Shown in pieces: positions 1-9,341 of a stretch of DNA of 64,000 bases. The stretch's first letter is position 1. Each line of letters opens with the position of its first letter. A program made the position numbers and the translations under genes. This DNA comes from Bilophila sp964538355 (GTDB taxonomy: Bacteria; Desulfobacterota; Desulfovibrionia; Desulfovibrionales; Desulfovibrionaceae). The notes below the pieces were generated by a model that saw only the letters and a list, made by a program, of their open reading frames with translations, did no database searches and had not been told where the DNA came from. The stretch is taken from positions 62,001 to 126,000 of the forward strand of contig CAZIFC010000002.1 in assembly GCA_964538355.1 (NCBI GenBank), given 5' to 3'.

Positions 1-54
1 CTTGCCTTGCAATTGTCGCAGATCCGCGTCTTCCACTCTGTGGACGATATATAA
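1..54 (+). CDS. possible 3' end of an upstream gene (partial)
   Basis: Frame 1 is open from the window edge for 17 codons and stops with TAA at 52-54. It could be the tail of the gene that precedes the SurA-like operon. The fragment is too short to identify, and the other two forward frames are also open here, so coding is a guess. Confidence 0.25.
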   Translation, partial: LALQLSQIRVFHSVDDI

Positions 55-144
55 TCCCATTCAAACAGAACAGAAGGGTACAGCCCTTCGGGTCGCTCTT
101 GCGGATGTTTTCAATCCCGGCGATAGGCTTTCAAGGAGAGTTTC

Positions 145-1068
145 GTGCGTATTGTCAGTACCGCTCTTTTGCTGATGTTACTGGGTTTTTCCTCTGCCGG
201 TGCGGCTATCAACGGTGTTGCCGCCATCGTGAACGGTGAAATGATTACGGAGTTCGATCTGCAGTCGGAAATGGCACCCGAAGCCATGCGCCGCGGAATG
301 AACCCCAAAGATCCCGCACAGGCAGCCGCTCTGAGCGAGCTTTCCAAGGCAACGCTGGAGCGCATGGTTACAAATATCATTCTGACTCAGGAAGCCCAGC
401 GTCTCAAAATTTCGGTAAGCGACAGCGATGTGGAGAATGAAATCCAGCAGATTCTCTCCAAAAACCGCATGACCCCCGAAGAGTTCCGCCATCAGCTCCA
501 GATCCAGCGCATGTCGGAAAAGGATTTCCGGGAAAAGCTGAAGGCCAGCCTTTTGCGCAACCGCTTGCTTGCCAACATGGTTGGGCGCAAGGTCATCGTC
601 ACCAAAGAAGAAGTTGCCGACTATTATAATCAGCACAAGCACACGTTTATGAACAACCAGCGGGTGCGGTTTGCCGTCATCGTCTATCCTCCGACGGAAA
701 ACGCCGAAAAGCAGGCCCAGCGAATCCGTAGCGGCAAGGCCTCCTTCGAACAGGTTGCACGCCAGGTTTCCATCGGGCCTCGTGCCCAGGACGGCGGCGA
801 TGTGGGCCTTGTCGACTGGAACTCTCTGGATCCGGCCTGGCAGGATCGGCTTTCTTTGCTTCGCCCCGGCGAAGCATCCGAGCTGATCAGCGTGAACAAC
901 GGCCTGAAAGGGCAGCTCAAGCTGCTGTCTCTGGAAACAGGCGACGGGCAGACGCTGGAAGAAGCGACTCCCCAGATTGAAACTATCCTGCGCGAACCCA
1001 AGCTTCAGGAACGCTTCCGCGAGTACAGCGAGCAGCTTCGCAAGCGTGCCGTGGTTGAGATACGCTGA
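145..1068 (+). CDS. SurA-like periplasmic peptidyl-prolyl isomerase / chaperone
   Basis: Predicted outer-membrane-protein chaperone acting in the periplasm. The GTG start at 145 has an AAGGAG box at 133-138 and gives 307 residues. The first ~21 residues are a signal peptide ending near AGAA. A SurA N-terminal helical domain follows (about 22-150), beginning with the typical INGVAAIVNGEMIT stretch. One parvulin-type rotamase domain follows (about 165-265; note GPRAQDGGDVGLVDW). E. coli SurA is 428 aa with two rotamase domains, so this is a shorter one-rotamase version. The stop overlaps the next start (TGATG), which suggests an operon with the RodZ-like and recO genes. Confidence 0.8.
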   Translation: MRIVSTALLLMLLGFSSAGAAINGVAAIVNGEMITEFDLQSEMAPEAMRRGMNPKDPAQAAALSELSKATLERMVTNIILTQEAQRLKISVSDSDVENEIQQILSKNRMTPEEFRHQLQIQRMSEKDFREKLKASLLRNRLLANMVGRKVIVTKEEVADYYNQHKHTFMNNQRVRFAVIVYPPTENAEKQAQRIRSGKASFEQVARQVSIGPRAQDGGDVGLVDWNSLDPAWQDRLSLLRPGEASELISVNNGLKGQLKLLSLETGDGQTLEEATPQIETILREPKLQERFREYSEQLRKRAVVEIR

Positions 1069-1970
1069 TGTCCTCCAAACAAGATGAATCCGATTGCCAA
1101 AAGGTAGCAAGCATGGAAGGAACGGAAAACGCTTTGACGCTGGCAAGCTTTGGGGCATTGCTCCGGGAAAGGCGCATCCGTAAGGGGTTGTCCGAGGAAA
1201 ACGTTGCCGCAGAACTCAAGATAACGTCGCGTCTGGTGAAGGCTATCGAGGATGGCGACAAAAGCTCCTTGCCCCACGCCGTGTACGCACGGGGCTTTCT
1301 GCGCGCCTACGCACGCCTTCTTTCTGTCGATGACGGCCTCACGCATGAAGCCTGTGCCTTGCTGAAAGATCCGGAAGAAACCCTGCGCGAGCAGGAGCTT
1401 TCCGTTGCCGCCGCGCCGCGCAGGGAATCCCGCGTGCCGTGGCTGGGCATCGTGCTGTGTGCCGCTTTTCTTGCTGGCGGGGCCTGGTATCTTCGTGATG
1501 TCATCCCCGGGCTCTTCTCGGACGCTTCCGAATCTTCGCAGCCGGCACCTTTGCAGCAGGCTGCGCCTGCCATGCCGGAAAAGCCTGCCGGTGAGCCTCT
1601 TCCCGCGGAACCCGCTGCAAACGCAACCATGCCCGCCGCTCCCGAGGCCCCGATTATCCTCGGCGGGACGCCGCTTCCCGCCGAGAACGCCACGGTTGCC
1701 GTTCCCGAGGCGGTTGCACCGGCAGCCGGACACCGGGTTTTCATCACGGCAGACGGAGACTGCTGGATTTCCACGACGGCGGATGGGAAAAACAGCCAGA
1801 AAATTCTGCACAAGGGCGATACGCTCAGTGTTGATTTTGAGGACAGGCTGGTGATGAAGCTCGGCAACGCCGGAGCCGTCCGGGTCGCTTATGACGGAAA
1901 GGAACTTCCCCCCATCGGAAAGCCGGGAAGGGTCAAGAAAGTCACCTTCCCGGATGATTTTCAAGAATAA
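1068..1970 (+). CDS. RodZ-like helix-turn-helix membrane protein
   Basis: Predicted cytoskeleton-linked membrane protein of the RodZ family, 300 aa. An HTH_25-type Cro/CI-like domain lies at about 25-90 (FGALLRERRIRKGLSEENVA). One transmembrane helix follows near 123-143, then a Pro/Ala-rich periplasmic linker (about 155-225) and a C-terminal DUF4115-like beta domain (about 226-295). This order is that of RodZ, which ties MreB to the cell wall machinery in rods. The start codon overlaps the stop of the SurA-like gene by one base, so the two are translationally coupled. An internal Met at residue 16 is an alternative start. Confidence 0.75.
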   Translation: MSSKQDESDCQKVASMEGTENALTLASFGALLRERRIRKGLSEENVAAELKITSRLVKAIEDGDKSSLPHAVYARGFLRAYARLLSVDDGLTHEACALLKDPEETLREQELSVAAAPRRESRVPWLGIVLCAAFLAGGAWYLRDVIPGLFSDASESSQPAPLQQAAPAMPEKPAGEPLPAEPAANATMPAAPEAPIILGGTPLPAENATVAVPEAVAPAAGHRVFITADGDCWISTTADGKNSQKILHKGDTLSVDFEDRLVMKLGNAGAVRVAYDGKELPPIGKPGRVKKVTFPDDFQE

Positions 1971-1972
1971 CG

Positions 1973-2743
1973 ATGGAATGGTCCGACACGGCCCTTGTTT
2001 TGGGAGTGGGGCGTTTTCGGGAGTCGGATCTCTGGGTGCGGATGTTGACGCGACGGCACGGCATCGTATCCGCATTCGCTTTCGGCGGCAGCCGCAGCCG
2101 CAAACGTTTTTGCGGCTGTCTGGATCTCTTTAACGAGCTTCAGATAAGTACGCGCACTACGCGAAACGGAATGTACCTTTCATTGCTGGAAGGAAACCTG
2201 ATTCGCGGCCCGCGGCGTCTGCGGACGGACTGGAACCGGCTCGGGATGTTCATGAACTGCGTCCGGTTCCTTGAGGCTCTGGGGGTTCCGCCGGATGGCG
2301 CGGCAAATGCCTACAGGCTGCTGAAAGAAACGCTGACGATACTGGAGGAAGCTGAATTCGTTCAGGATATCCTGCCGATACTGTTTCGCCTGCGTATGGC
2401 GTCCCAGCAAGGGTACGCTCCCGCATTGGACAAGTGCAGCTCTTGCGGCAATAATGTTTTTGATTCCGCAGTGTTCCTTGTTTCGGAAGGAAGCCTTGTC
2501 TGTCAGGACTGTGCTTCCGTGCGCGGAAATATTGTAGAAATCAGCCGTAAAAGCCTTGACGTTTTGCGCCAAGTTCAGGAAAAATCTCCGGCGCAGTGGC
2601 ACTTTTTGACTTGCGCCCCTTCCGATGGTTCGGTAGAGGCTCTGCTCCCGGCGGAACGACGTGAATGCGCGCGAGCTGTGGATGGCTTTGTGCAATATCA
2701 TCTAGGCTTGGCCTGGGATAGAGGACGGTTCCGGAAAATCTGA
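1973..2743 (+). CDS. recO: DNA repair protein RecO
   Basis: RecO helps RecR load RecA on SSB-coated gaps in the RecF pathway and anneals single strands. The 256-aa product opens with an OB-fold region (SDTALVLGVGRFRESDLWV) and has a helical C-terminal half. Four cysteines in two CxxC pairs (CSSC near 154, CQDC near 176) form the zinc site found in many RecO proteins. The start lies 2 bp after the RodZ-like stop, so the gene is in the same operon. Length is normal for the family. Confidence 0.85.
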   Translation: MEWSDTALVLGVGRFRESDLWVRMLTRRHGIVSAFAFGGSRSRKRFCGCLDLFNELQISTRTTRNGMYLSLLEGNLIRGPRRLRTDWNRLGMFMNCVRFLEALGVPPDGAANAYRLLKETLTILEEAEFVQDILPILFRLRMASQQGYAPALDKCSSCGNNVFDSAVFLVSEGSLVCQDCASVRGNIVEISRKSLDVLRQVQEKSPAQWHFLTCAPSDGSVEALLPAERRECARAVDGFVQYHLGLAWDRGRFRKI

Positions 2744-2840
2744 TCCGCAACCGTTCCACAGAAATTCGGCTTGTCCATTGCAGCCCCTTTTCTGGACAAC
2801 ATCCCTCAGCGAGAGCCGCTATGTTTATGATGGAGGAAGC

Positions 2841-3716
2841 ATGTATTTTCAGGATGTGATTCTTACCCTGCAACGCTACTGGGCCAGCAGGGGATGCGTC
2901 GTCGCTCAGCCGATGGACATAGAATGCGGTGCCGGGACGTTCAACCCCTCCACCTTCCTGCGTGTTATCGGGCCGGAACCGTGGAGTGTCGCCTATGTGG
3001 AACCTTCCCGCCGTCCCACTGACGGACGCTATGGCGAAAACCCCAACCGCCTTCAGCACTATTTCCAGTTTCAGGTTATCATGAAACCGTCCCCCGACGA
3101 CATACAGGATCTCTATCTGGGAAGCCTTCGCGCGTTGGGCATCCATCAGGAAGAGCACGATATCCGCTTTGTCGAGGACGACTGGGAATCTCCGACGCTC
3201 GGCGCATGGGGCCTTGGCTGGGAAGTCTGGCTGAACGGGATGGAAGTTTCCCAGTTCACCTATTTCCAGCAGGTGGGCGGTATCGACCTTGCCCCCGTCA
3301 GCTCGGAACTGACGTACGGCCTGGAACGCCTGACCATGTATCTCCAGGGCAAGGATTCCGTTTACGATATCCAGTGGAACGAACACGTTACCTACGGGCA
3401 GATCTACCATCAGAATGAAGTGGAGCAGTCCCGCTACAATTTTGATGAGAGCGATGCCGCCATGCACAGGCAGCATTTTGATCAGTTTGAAGCCGAATGC
3501 CTCCGCCTTGCAGGAAAGGGCCTTCTCTGGCCCGCCTATGACTATTGCCTGAAGTGCTCGCATACCTTCAACCTGCTGGATGCACGCGGCGCAATCTCGA
3601 TTACGGAACGCACCGGTTACATCGGCCGGGTGCGGACGCTGGCGTCGTCGGTCGCACGTCTGTACGCCGAACAGCGCAAGGAAATGGGATATCCCATGCT
3701 CGGAGGGAACCGGTAA
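2841..3716 (+). CDS. glyQ: glycyl-tRNA synthetase alpha subunit
   Basis: The alpha chain of the bacterial (alpha-beta)2 glycyl-tRNA synthetase carries the catalytic core that activates glycine. The product is 291 aa, against 303 in E. coli. The start at 2841 has a GGAGGA box at 2832-2837 and begins MYFQDVILTLQRYW; the in-frame TTG further upstream lacks support. Family motifs are clear, for example GAGTFNPSTFLRV and EPSRRPTDGRYGENPNRLQ. The stop overlaps the glyS start (TAATG), which favours equal production of both subunits. Confidence 0.96.
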   Translation: MYFQDVILTLQRYWASRGCVVAQPMDIECGAGTFNPSTFLRVIGPEPWSVAYVEPSRRPTDGRYGENPNRLQHYFQFQVIMKPSPDDIQDLYLGSLRALGIHQEEHDIRFVEDDWESPTLGAWGLGWEVWLNGMEVSQFTYFQQVGGIDLAPVSSELTYGLERLTMYLQGKDSVYDIQWNEHVTYGQIYHQNEVEQSRYNFDESDAAMHRQHFDQFEAECLRLAGKGLLWPAYDYCLKCSHTFNLLDARGAISITERTGYIGRVRTLASSVARLYAEQRKEMGYPMLGGNR

Positions 3717-5803
3717 TGTCCACCTTTGTTCTTGAACTTGGCACTGAAGAATTGCCCGCCCGTTTTTTGGCCAATCTCGAAAAGGAATTGGCTGACAGAT
3801 TTACGCTCGGCCTTGAAGAAGCCGGCTATGCCGTTTCTCGTCTGGATACCTGTGCAACGCCTCGCCGCTCCGTCGTCATCGTTGAAGGTCTGGACGACGT
3901 GCAGCCTGTCAAGGAAGAGGAAGTGCTCGGCCCGCCCGCCCGCATCGCCTTTGACGCGGATGGAAACCCCACCAAGGCGGCGCAGGGGTTTGCCAAGACT
4001 CTCGGGATCGATGTTTCCACACTGACCAGGGTTCAGACGGAGAAGGGCGAGTACCTTTCCGGCATGAAGAAAACCGGCGGCATCCCCACCATTGACGTGC
4101 TGGCGGCCCTGTGCCCCGCCGTGATCTCGGCGTTGCCGTTCCCCAAAAGGATGCGCTGGGGTGATGGAGACTTTGCCTTTGCCCGGCCGGTCCGCTGGGT
4201 GCTGGCCTTGCTTGGCGAAACGGTTGTGCCGTTTGAAATCGGCAAGGTCGCTTCCGGGCGCACTACCCACGGGCACCGCGTCCTCGGCCCCGGCCCGTTC
4301 ACCATCAAGGCTGCCTCCGACTATGTGCCCACCATCACCAAAGAAGGGGCCGTACAGCTCAAGGCCGGAGAACGCCGCGCCTATATTATTGAAGAAGGCA
4401 ACAAGATTGCCGAAAACGCCGACGGCAAGATCATCTGGATCGACAGCCTGCTTGACGAGGTTCAGGGGCTGGTTGAATGTCCCGTTCCGCTGTTGGGGGA
4501 CTTTGATCCTTCCTACCTCGAGCTGCCTCGCGAAGTGCTGCTGACCAGCATGCAGGAACATCAGAAGAGCTTCGGTGTCGAGGATGCCTCCGGCAACCTG
4601 ATGCCGCACTTCCTGACGGTCCTGAATCTGCACCCCAAAGATCTTTCTGTGGTGAAGAAAGGGTGGGAGCGTGTTCTTCGTGCCCGCCTTGAAGACGGCC
4701 GCTTTTTCTGGAAGACCGATCTTGAAGCCACGTTTGACGAGTGGCTCGAAGCCCTTGATGCCGTGACCTTCCTTGCCCCGCTGGGCAGCATGGGAGAAAA
4801 GACCCGCCGCATCAGCGCGCTGTGCCGCTGGATTGCCGAAAAGGTGCAGCAGGATCCTGAACAGGCCTCCCGTGCCGGACGCCTTTCCAAGGCGGATCTC
4901 GTGTCCGCCATGGTTGGGGAGTTTGATACGTTGCAGGGCATCATGGGCAGCATCTATGCCCGCAAGAAGGGCGAGACGGAAGCCGTCGCCGTCGCGCTTG
5001 CGGAACAGTATCTGCCCTCCGGTCCCGATTCTCCGGTTCCGGCTTCAGAACTGGGGTCCATCCTGTCCATTGCGGACAAGGCGGACACCCTTGTCGGGTG
5101 CTTCGGGCTGGGGATGATCCCCACCGGTGCCGCGGACCCTTACGCGCTTCGCCGTTGCGCCCTGGGCATCACCCGCATCATGCTTGAACGTGGATACCGT
5201 TTCGATGTCAAGGAACTCTTTGAAGCCGCCCAGCAGCTTTATGGCGAACGCAAGTGGAAGCTTGCCCCTGCCGAGGCTGTTGCCAAGCTGAATGAATTCT
5301 TTATTGGCCGCGTCAAGAACTACTTCTTGGCGCAGGGCAAGGAAACCCTGCTTGTGGAAGCGGTAACCGCCGTTGATTCCGACAAGGTGTGGGAACTCGG
5401 CCAGCGTCTGGATGCTCTCGGCATCATGAGCCGGAAAGAGGACTTCCCGCAGGCGGCGCAGACCTTCAAGCGAGTCGCCAACATCATTCGCAAGCAGGGC
5501 CATGAGGCCGGAGTGGAACTTTCCGGCGAATGGCGTCGCGAGCTGTTGCAGGAACCCGCGGAAAAGGCTCTGGCGGATGAACTCGAAATCATGTTCGCCG
5601 CATTCGAAACGGAATGGGCGGCTGATCATTTTGACGCACTCTTTGCCATGCTTGCCGGACTTCGTCCCGCTGTTGACGAACTTTTTGACAAGGTCATGGT
5701 CATGTGCGAAGATCCGGAACTGCGCGCCAACAGATTGAACATGCTCAAGGCGTTGACCCTGCGTATGGATCGGCTTGCCGATTTCTCCGCACTGCAAATA
5801 TAG
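3716..5803 (+). CDS. glyS: glycyl-tRNA synthetase beta subunit
   Basis: The beta chain binds tRNA-Gly and completes the heterotetrameric synthetase. The start at 3716 overlaps the glyQ stop by one base; the frame is open further upstream but that part lies inside glyQ. The 695-aa product begins MSTFVLELGTEELPARFL, the usual N-terminus, and ends with the helical anticodon-binding (DALR-like) region. Length agrees with E. coli GlyS (689 aa). Confidence 0.96.
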   Translation: MSTFVLELGTEELPARFLANLEKELADRFTLGLEEAGYAVSRLDTCATPRRSVVIVEGLDDVQPVKEEEVLGPPARIAFDADGNPTKAAQGFAKTLGIDVSTLTRVQTEKGEYLSGMKKTGGIPTIDVLAALCPAVISALPFPKRMRWGDGDFAFARPVRWVLALLGETVVPFEIGKVASGRTTHGHRVLGPGPFTIKAASDYVPTITKEGAVQLKAGERRAYIIEEGNKIAENADGKIIWIDSLLDEVQGLVECPVPLLGDFDPSYLELPREVLLTSMQEHQKSFGVEDASGNLMPHFLTVLNLHPKDLSVVKKGWERVLRARLEDGRFFWKTDLEATFDEWLEALDAVTFLAPLGSMGEKTRRISALCRWIAEKVQQDPEQASRAGRLSKADLVSAMVGEFDTLQGIMGSIYARKKGETEAVAVALAEQYLPSGPDSPVPASELGSILSIADKADTLVGCFGLGMIPTGAADPYALRRCALGITRIMLERGYRFDVKELFEAAQQLYGERKWKLAPAEAVAKLNEFFIGRVKNYFLAQGKETLLVEAVTAVDSDKVWELGQRLDALGIMSRKEDFPQAAQTFKRVANIIRKQGHEAGVELSGEWRRELLQEPAEKALADELEIMFAAFETEWAADHFDALFAMLAGLRPAVDELFDKVMVMCEDPELRANRLNMLKALTLRMDRLADFSALQI

Positions 5804-5810
5804 CCCCACA

Positions 5811-5844
5811 TATCCCTCCGGCTTGTTGTCCGGCTGGAGGGATA
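5811..5844 (+). terminator. hairpin after glyS, no clear T tract
   Basis: Inverted arms 5811-5819 and 5836-5844 pair perfectly over 9 bp just after the glyS stop, with an extra inner CCGG pairing. There is no T run behind it. It may be an mRNA 3'-end structure or a weak terminator. Confidence 0.4.
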
Positions 5845-6001
5845 TCGCCATAACGCATTCGGAAAAGTTTCCGCGCGGCTGCACGGGAAGCGAATTCCTG
5901 AAAAAAACTTGACCGAATACGAAAAAATAGTTAAGGACATCAATTCAAACCGCAACCACGCCGCGTCTCAGACGCAGCAAGACGTACCCCGGAGGGAAAT
6001 C

Positions 6002-6274
6002 GTGGCCAACCACAAGTCTGCTATCAAGCGTCATAAGCAGAGCGTGAAGCGCGCTGCTCGCAATCGTACCGTCAAGACCCGCATCAAGAATGTGGTGAAA
6101 TCTGTCCGCGCCGCCATCAAGGCCAATGATCAGGATTCCGCTTCCCAGCTCCTGAGCACCGCCACTTCTTCTCTGGATAAGGCCGCCACCAAGGGCGTCA
6201 TCCATTGGAAGAAGGCCGCCCGCAAGATTTCTCGCCTTGCCAAGGCCCTCAACGCCGCCAAAGCTGCCGCGTAA
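6002..6274 (+). CDS. rpsT: 30S ribosomal protein S20
   Basis: S20 binds 16S rRNA early in small-subunit assembly. The GTG start at 6002 follows a GGAGGG box at 5991-5996 and gives 90 aa, beginning VANHKSAIKRHKQ as is typical after Met removal. The protein is highly basic and rich in Ala/Lys. An open frame continues upstream to 5909 but has no family similarity, so the shorter start is chosen. The gene stands alone between glyS and two strong terminators. Confidence 0.95.
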   Translation: MANHKSAIKRHKQSVKRAARNRTVKTRIKNVVKSVRAAIKANDQDSASQLLSTATSSLDKAATKGVIHWKKAARKISRLAKALNAAKAAA

Positions 6275-6296
6275 CCAATCTGCTTTTTTGTAGCAA

Positions 6297-6333
6297 AGAA
6301 AAAGGAAGGGGAGTGCCTCTTCCTTTTTTGTTT
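6297..6333 (+). terminator. rpsT terminator 1
   Basis: A GC/AT-mixed hairpin with arms about 6298-6308 and 6319-6329 runs directly into a T-rich tract (to 6335). It sits 23 bp after the rpsT stop. Confidence 0.8.
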
Positions 6334-6339
6334 TTCCGT

Positions 6340-6387
6340 ACAGCCTGCCGAACGTCCCGCAGACGTTTTTGAGCAGGCTGTTTTTTT
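6340..6387 (+). terminator. rpsT terminator 2 (tandem)
   Basis: Outer arms 6340-6348 and 6373-6381 pair over 9 bp, with a nested 6-bp stem (6351-6356 with 6362-6367), followed by seven T. It lies right behind the first terminator. Since recN converges from the other side, the pair probably protects against read-through. Confidence 0.8.
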
Positions 6388-6467
6388 ACGCCGGTATTTT
6401 CAGGAAAGGGGAGAGGCAAAAGGGATAGGAGGGAGGTGTCGCCGCTTTCCCGGAAAGCGATATGCGG

Positions 6468-8027
6468 TCACTGTTCAATGCCAGACATGCGATCCAGCTC
6501 CTGCTGGCGTTCCTGTTCATCCAGACGGATACACTGGGTAGACGTATTCCCTTCCGAAACGTGCTTGACGACGCGGAAATGCCGGAATGCCCGCGAAGCA
6601 AGCTGAGGCCAGTGGGTGATCAGCAGCATTTGCCTGTGCGCTGCGAGAAACTCCAAACGTTCTGCAACCTTGTTCAGAGTAAGACCTCCAACGCCCGCAT
6701 CCACTTCGTCAAACAGGAGCGTCGCCTCTTCGTCGTGATCCTGAATGGAGACGACTGCAAGCATGAACCGCGACAGTTCGCCGCCGGACGCGATCTTGTC
6801 GAGAGGTTGCGGCTGCTGCCCGGGGTTGGGAGACCAGAGCAGCCGTACCCGATCTTCTGTGCAGCCGGGAAACAGCTCCGTTTCCGTCCAGTCCGCGATG
6901 ACATGGACATACTGAGAAAACCCAAGCCCCATAAGCTCCTGTTCCAGCTTGCGGGTAAAGGTTTCTCCGGCTTCGCGCCGCGCCGGGTTCAACTGGCCCA
7001 GTGTCGCCGCCAGTGCTTCGCGCAGTTGTTTCTCACGCTTTTCCACCTGACGGATATCCAGCGTGCAGGCATCAAGAAAAGAAAGGTTGTCCTGGATTTC
7101 GTCCCTCAGGGAAAGGATTTCAGGAAGGGTACGGTGCAGCTTCCGTTTGAGCTGGGCGAGTTCGAAAAGCCGGGACTCTATCTGCTCCGGATCGATATCC
7201 GGCTGAGGAAGAGGCGGGCGACGCAATTTGCGCTCCAGTTCGGATACCGCTTGCCTGAAACCCGCAGTCGCCTCAAGATACGCGGCCATGTCCTCGTCAT
7301 CATCCGCCAGCAATTCCAGCGCGCGCTCAAGGTGGCCGACCTGTTCGAGCAAGCCGGTCTCTTCTCCGCGCAAAAGCATCTGCGCCCGTTCGTAATGCCG
7401 CCGCAACTGTTCTGTCCCGCGCCACTCGGCACGCATTGCTTCAAGCTGTTCCTCTTCGCCTTCCTCGGGAGCAACCTTTTCTATTTCGGCGAGGTGCATT
7501 TCCAGCACGTCACGGCGGTCAGCCAGATCGCGAAACCGGGCCTGAAGAGCGGCCTTTTTCTCGTGCGCCTCATGAAGCTCCCGCACTTGCGCGTTGCGCC
7601 GCTCCAAAAGTTCCGGCTGATTCATCCAGTCGTCGATCAGTCTGGACTGGAAGGCGGGCTGAAGCAGTTTCTGCTGCCCGTGCTGGCTGGTGTGGACCAG
7701 CAGCGAGGCGCGAAGTTCCTTGATGGTTTCCTGAGAGGCCAGCGCATTATTGATGAAGAGACGGCTCCGCCCGGATTCGGCAATCAGCTCCCGGCGGACA
7801 ATCAGTTCTTCCTCGCCGCGAACGAAGAGGGCTTCAACCTGTGCCCTGTCTTTCCCCGGACGCACCATGTCCGCGCCGAGCTTTTCGCCAAGAAGAAAAT
7901 TCAGGGCCTTGAGAATAAAACTTTTCCCTGCTCCCGTTTCACCGGTCAGCACATTCATGCCCGGAGCAAACTCCAGTTCCATGTCGGAAATCAGGGCCAA
8001 ATCGCGGATATGAAGGTATTCAAGCAT
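6468..8027 (-). CDS. recN: DNA repair protein RecN
   Basis: SMC-like ATPase that acts in double-strand break repair. It is 519 aa (E. coli 553). The N-terminus holds the Walker A loop GETGAGKS (29-36). A long coiled-coil middle (about 150-370) follows, then the ABC signature ASGGELSRF and Walker B with the D-loop (LLFDEVDAGVGG) near the C-terminus. The start ATG at 8027 begins MLEYLHIRDLALI, the usual RecN N-terminus. It is a single-gene unit converging on rpsT. Confidence 0.93.
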   Translation of the reverse strand: MLEYLHIRDLALISDMELEFAPGMNVLTGETGAGKSFILKALNFLLGEKLGADMVRPGKDRAQVEALFVRGEEELIVRRELIAESGRSRLFINNALASQETIKELRASLLVHTSQHGQQKLLQPAFQSRLIDDWMNQPELLERRNAQVRELHEAHEKKAALQARFRDLADRRDVLEMHLAEIEKVAPEEGEEEQLEAMRAEWRGTEQLRRHYERAQMLLRGEETGLLEQVGHLERALELLADDDEDMAAYLEATAGFRQAVSELERKLRRPPLPQPDIDPEQIESRLFELAQLKRKLHRTLPEILSLRDEIQDNLSFLDACTLDIRQVEKREKQLREALAATLGQLNPARREAGETFTRKLEQELMGLGFSQYVHVIADWTETELFPGCTEDRVRLLWSPNPGQQPQPLDKIASGGELSRFMLAVVSIQDHDEEATLLFDEVDAGVGGLTLNKVAERLEFLAAHRQMLLITHWPQLASRAFRHFRVVKHVSEGNTSTQCIRLDEQERQQELDRMSGIEQ

Positions 8028-8344
8028 AATGACAGGGCTCTCATCGAACGGATGGCTACCGGAAGCTGCGCGGGATGCACCGCTTCCATGTGAAGTAAAA
8101 AAAGGAAATGCCTTATGCAGCCGGATTTCAGCGGCTTGCCATTACGCTTGCCAACATATTCTATACCCCTTGTGATGTCATCACCTTTTCATTGGGAGAA
8201 CATCGCCTTGGCGACGCGGGATGTCTCAGGACGCATTGTTTGAAGTTTTGCTTCAAGGCAAGTATCCAGTCGTGCGCTGAAGATACGAAAGCCCCCTCCC
8301 GTTTTTTCGGAAGGGGGCGAGTGTTTGAGGAGGGCTGTGAAAGG
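8028..8344. other. intergenic region upstream of recN
   Basis: No credible gene lies in these 317 bases. They hold a 13-bp palindrome (8172-8184) about 145 bp upstream of the recN start and the terminator of the phosphodiesterase gene at 8290-8319. Both neighbours run leftward, so this is the 3' flank of one and the promoter region of the other. No clear -35/-10 pair was found. Confidence 0.5.
8290..8319 (-). terminator. terminator of the phosphodiesterase gene
   Basis: A GC-rich hairpin with a short A/T loop occupies 8290-8319, 25 bp past the stop of the leftward phosphodiesterase gene. On the minus strand it is followed by only a short T run (TTTC), so efficiency is uncertain. Confidence 0.55.
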
Positions 8345-9169
8345 CTAGCTCTCGACAGGATTTACGGAACCGATAAAGGGATGCGGGCCGGAAAATGTCG
8401 GCATGCAGGGGATCTGGCAGACATGGGAATTCAGGTTCCCGCCATCCCAATGGTGGAGGAGGTAGCCGGGGGTTTCCATGCGGAACGTATCCCCACCTTC
8501 CGGCGAAAGATCCAGATCTATCTGCATGGATACGGCAGGTGCGGTCAAGGCAAGGCATCCTGCCCACAGTGTCGTGATGGGGCGGTGCATGTGCCCGCAG
8601 CAGAGCCGCACCCACGGAGCGTTGCGGAGAATCGCCTCAAGCCGCTCCACATGTTCAAAGGGTTCGTCCATCGCGCCCATGCCGGTGGCAAATGGCGGAT
8701 GGTGCATGAAAAGCAGCGCAGGCACTTCGGGACGCCGGGCAAGCGTCCGTTCAAGCCAGTCGCCCACAGCCGGCGGCAAATGGCCGGAATGCGATCCGGG
8801 ACTCATGGTATCGAGCATGATCAGACGCACGGAATCCTGTTCGACCGTATAGCAAAGATACGGTGCGATGGAAGGATCGGCAGGGCACCAGGCTCCTATC
8901 CGGCTACGCATCCGGTCACGCCGGTCATGATTTCCCGGAACAGCATAAATGGGCAGGGCAAGCGGCGAAAGGGCTTCGTGCAGCATGGCATAGGCCTGTT
9001 CGTCCCCGCTGTCCGCAAGATCCCCGGTGATGACAATCGCGTCGGGCTTCTGTTCCAGTGCCGACAGATGGCGGGCGGCTGTTTTCAGGCATTCGCAGGT
9101 GTCCACGACTTGAAACGAAAGCCCTCCGTCTCCACGCAGGTGAAAATCGGAGAGGTGTAGGATACGCAT
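8345..9169 (-). CDS. class III cyclic nucleotide / glycerophospho-diester phosphodiesterase (GpdQ/CpdA-like)
   Basis: Calcineurin-like metallophosphoesterase, 274 aa, the same length as GpdQ of Enterobacter. The dinuclear metal site motifs appear in order: LSDFHL (7-12), TGDLADSG (about 48), GNHDRRD (about 79), HHPPF (about 155) and CGHMHRP (about 190). Such enzymes cleave phosphodiesters including cAMP, glycerophosphodiesters or unknown substrates; the sequence does not say which. The start at 9169 begins MRILHLSDFH as usual. The gene stands alone, downstream of the transporter unit but behind that unit's terminator. Confidence 0.8.
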   Translation of the reverse strand: MRILHLSDFHLRGDGGLSFQVVDTCECLKTAARHLSALEQKPDAIVITGDLADSGDEQAYAMLHEALSPLALPIYAVPGNHDRRDRMRSRIGAWCPADPSIAPYLCYTVEQDSVRLIMLDTMSPGSHSGHLPPAVGDWLERTLARRPEVPALLFMHHPPFATGMGAMDEPFEHVERLEAILRNAPWVRLCCGHMHRPITTLWAGCLALTAPAVSMQIDLDLSPEGGDTFRMETPGYLLHHWDGGNLNSHVCQIPCMPTFSGPHPFIGSVNPVES

Positions 9170-9273
9170 AGCTTTTCTCCAACGTAGTCATTCCGCACAT
9201 TCGTCTATGTGTTGCTCAAAAAAACATCCCTCTTCAAAACACACTGGAGAGGGCAACGAAAAGCGGATGGATT

Positions 9274-9321
9274 GAAAAAAAGGGGAAAGAAGACCGTTTT
9301 GCAAAAAAATCTTCTTTCCCC
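9274..9321 (-). terminator. terminator of the MHS transporter gene
   Basis: Perfect 12-bp arms at 9282-9293 and 9310-9321, followed on the minus strand by an 8-T run (9274-9281). It lies about 20 bp after the transporter stop. Confidence 0.9.
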
Positions 9322-9341
9322 GTATACATCACATGGTCGAC

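Noticed and set aside
5907..5935. TTGACC followed by an AT-rich stretch before rpsT as promoter
   Set aside because: No -10 at a sensible distance; left unassigned.
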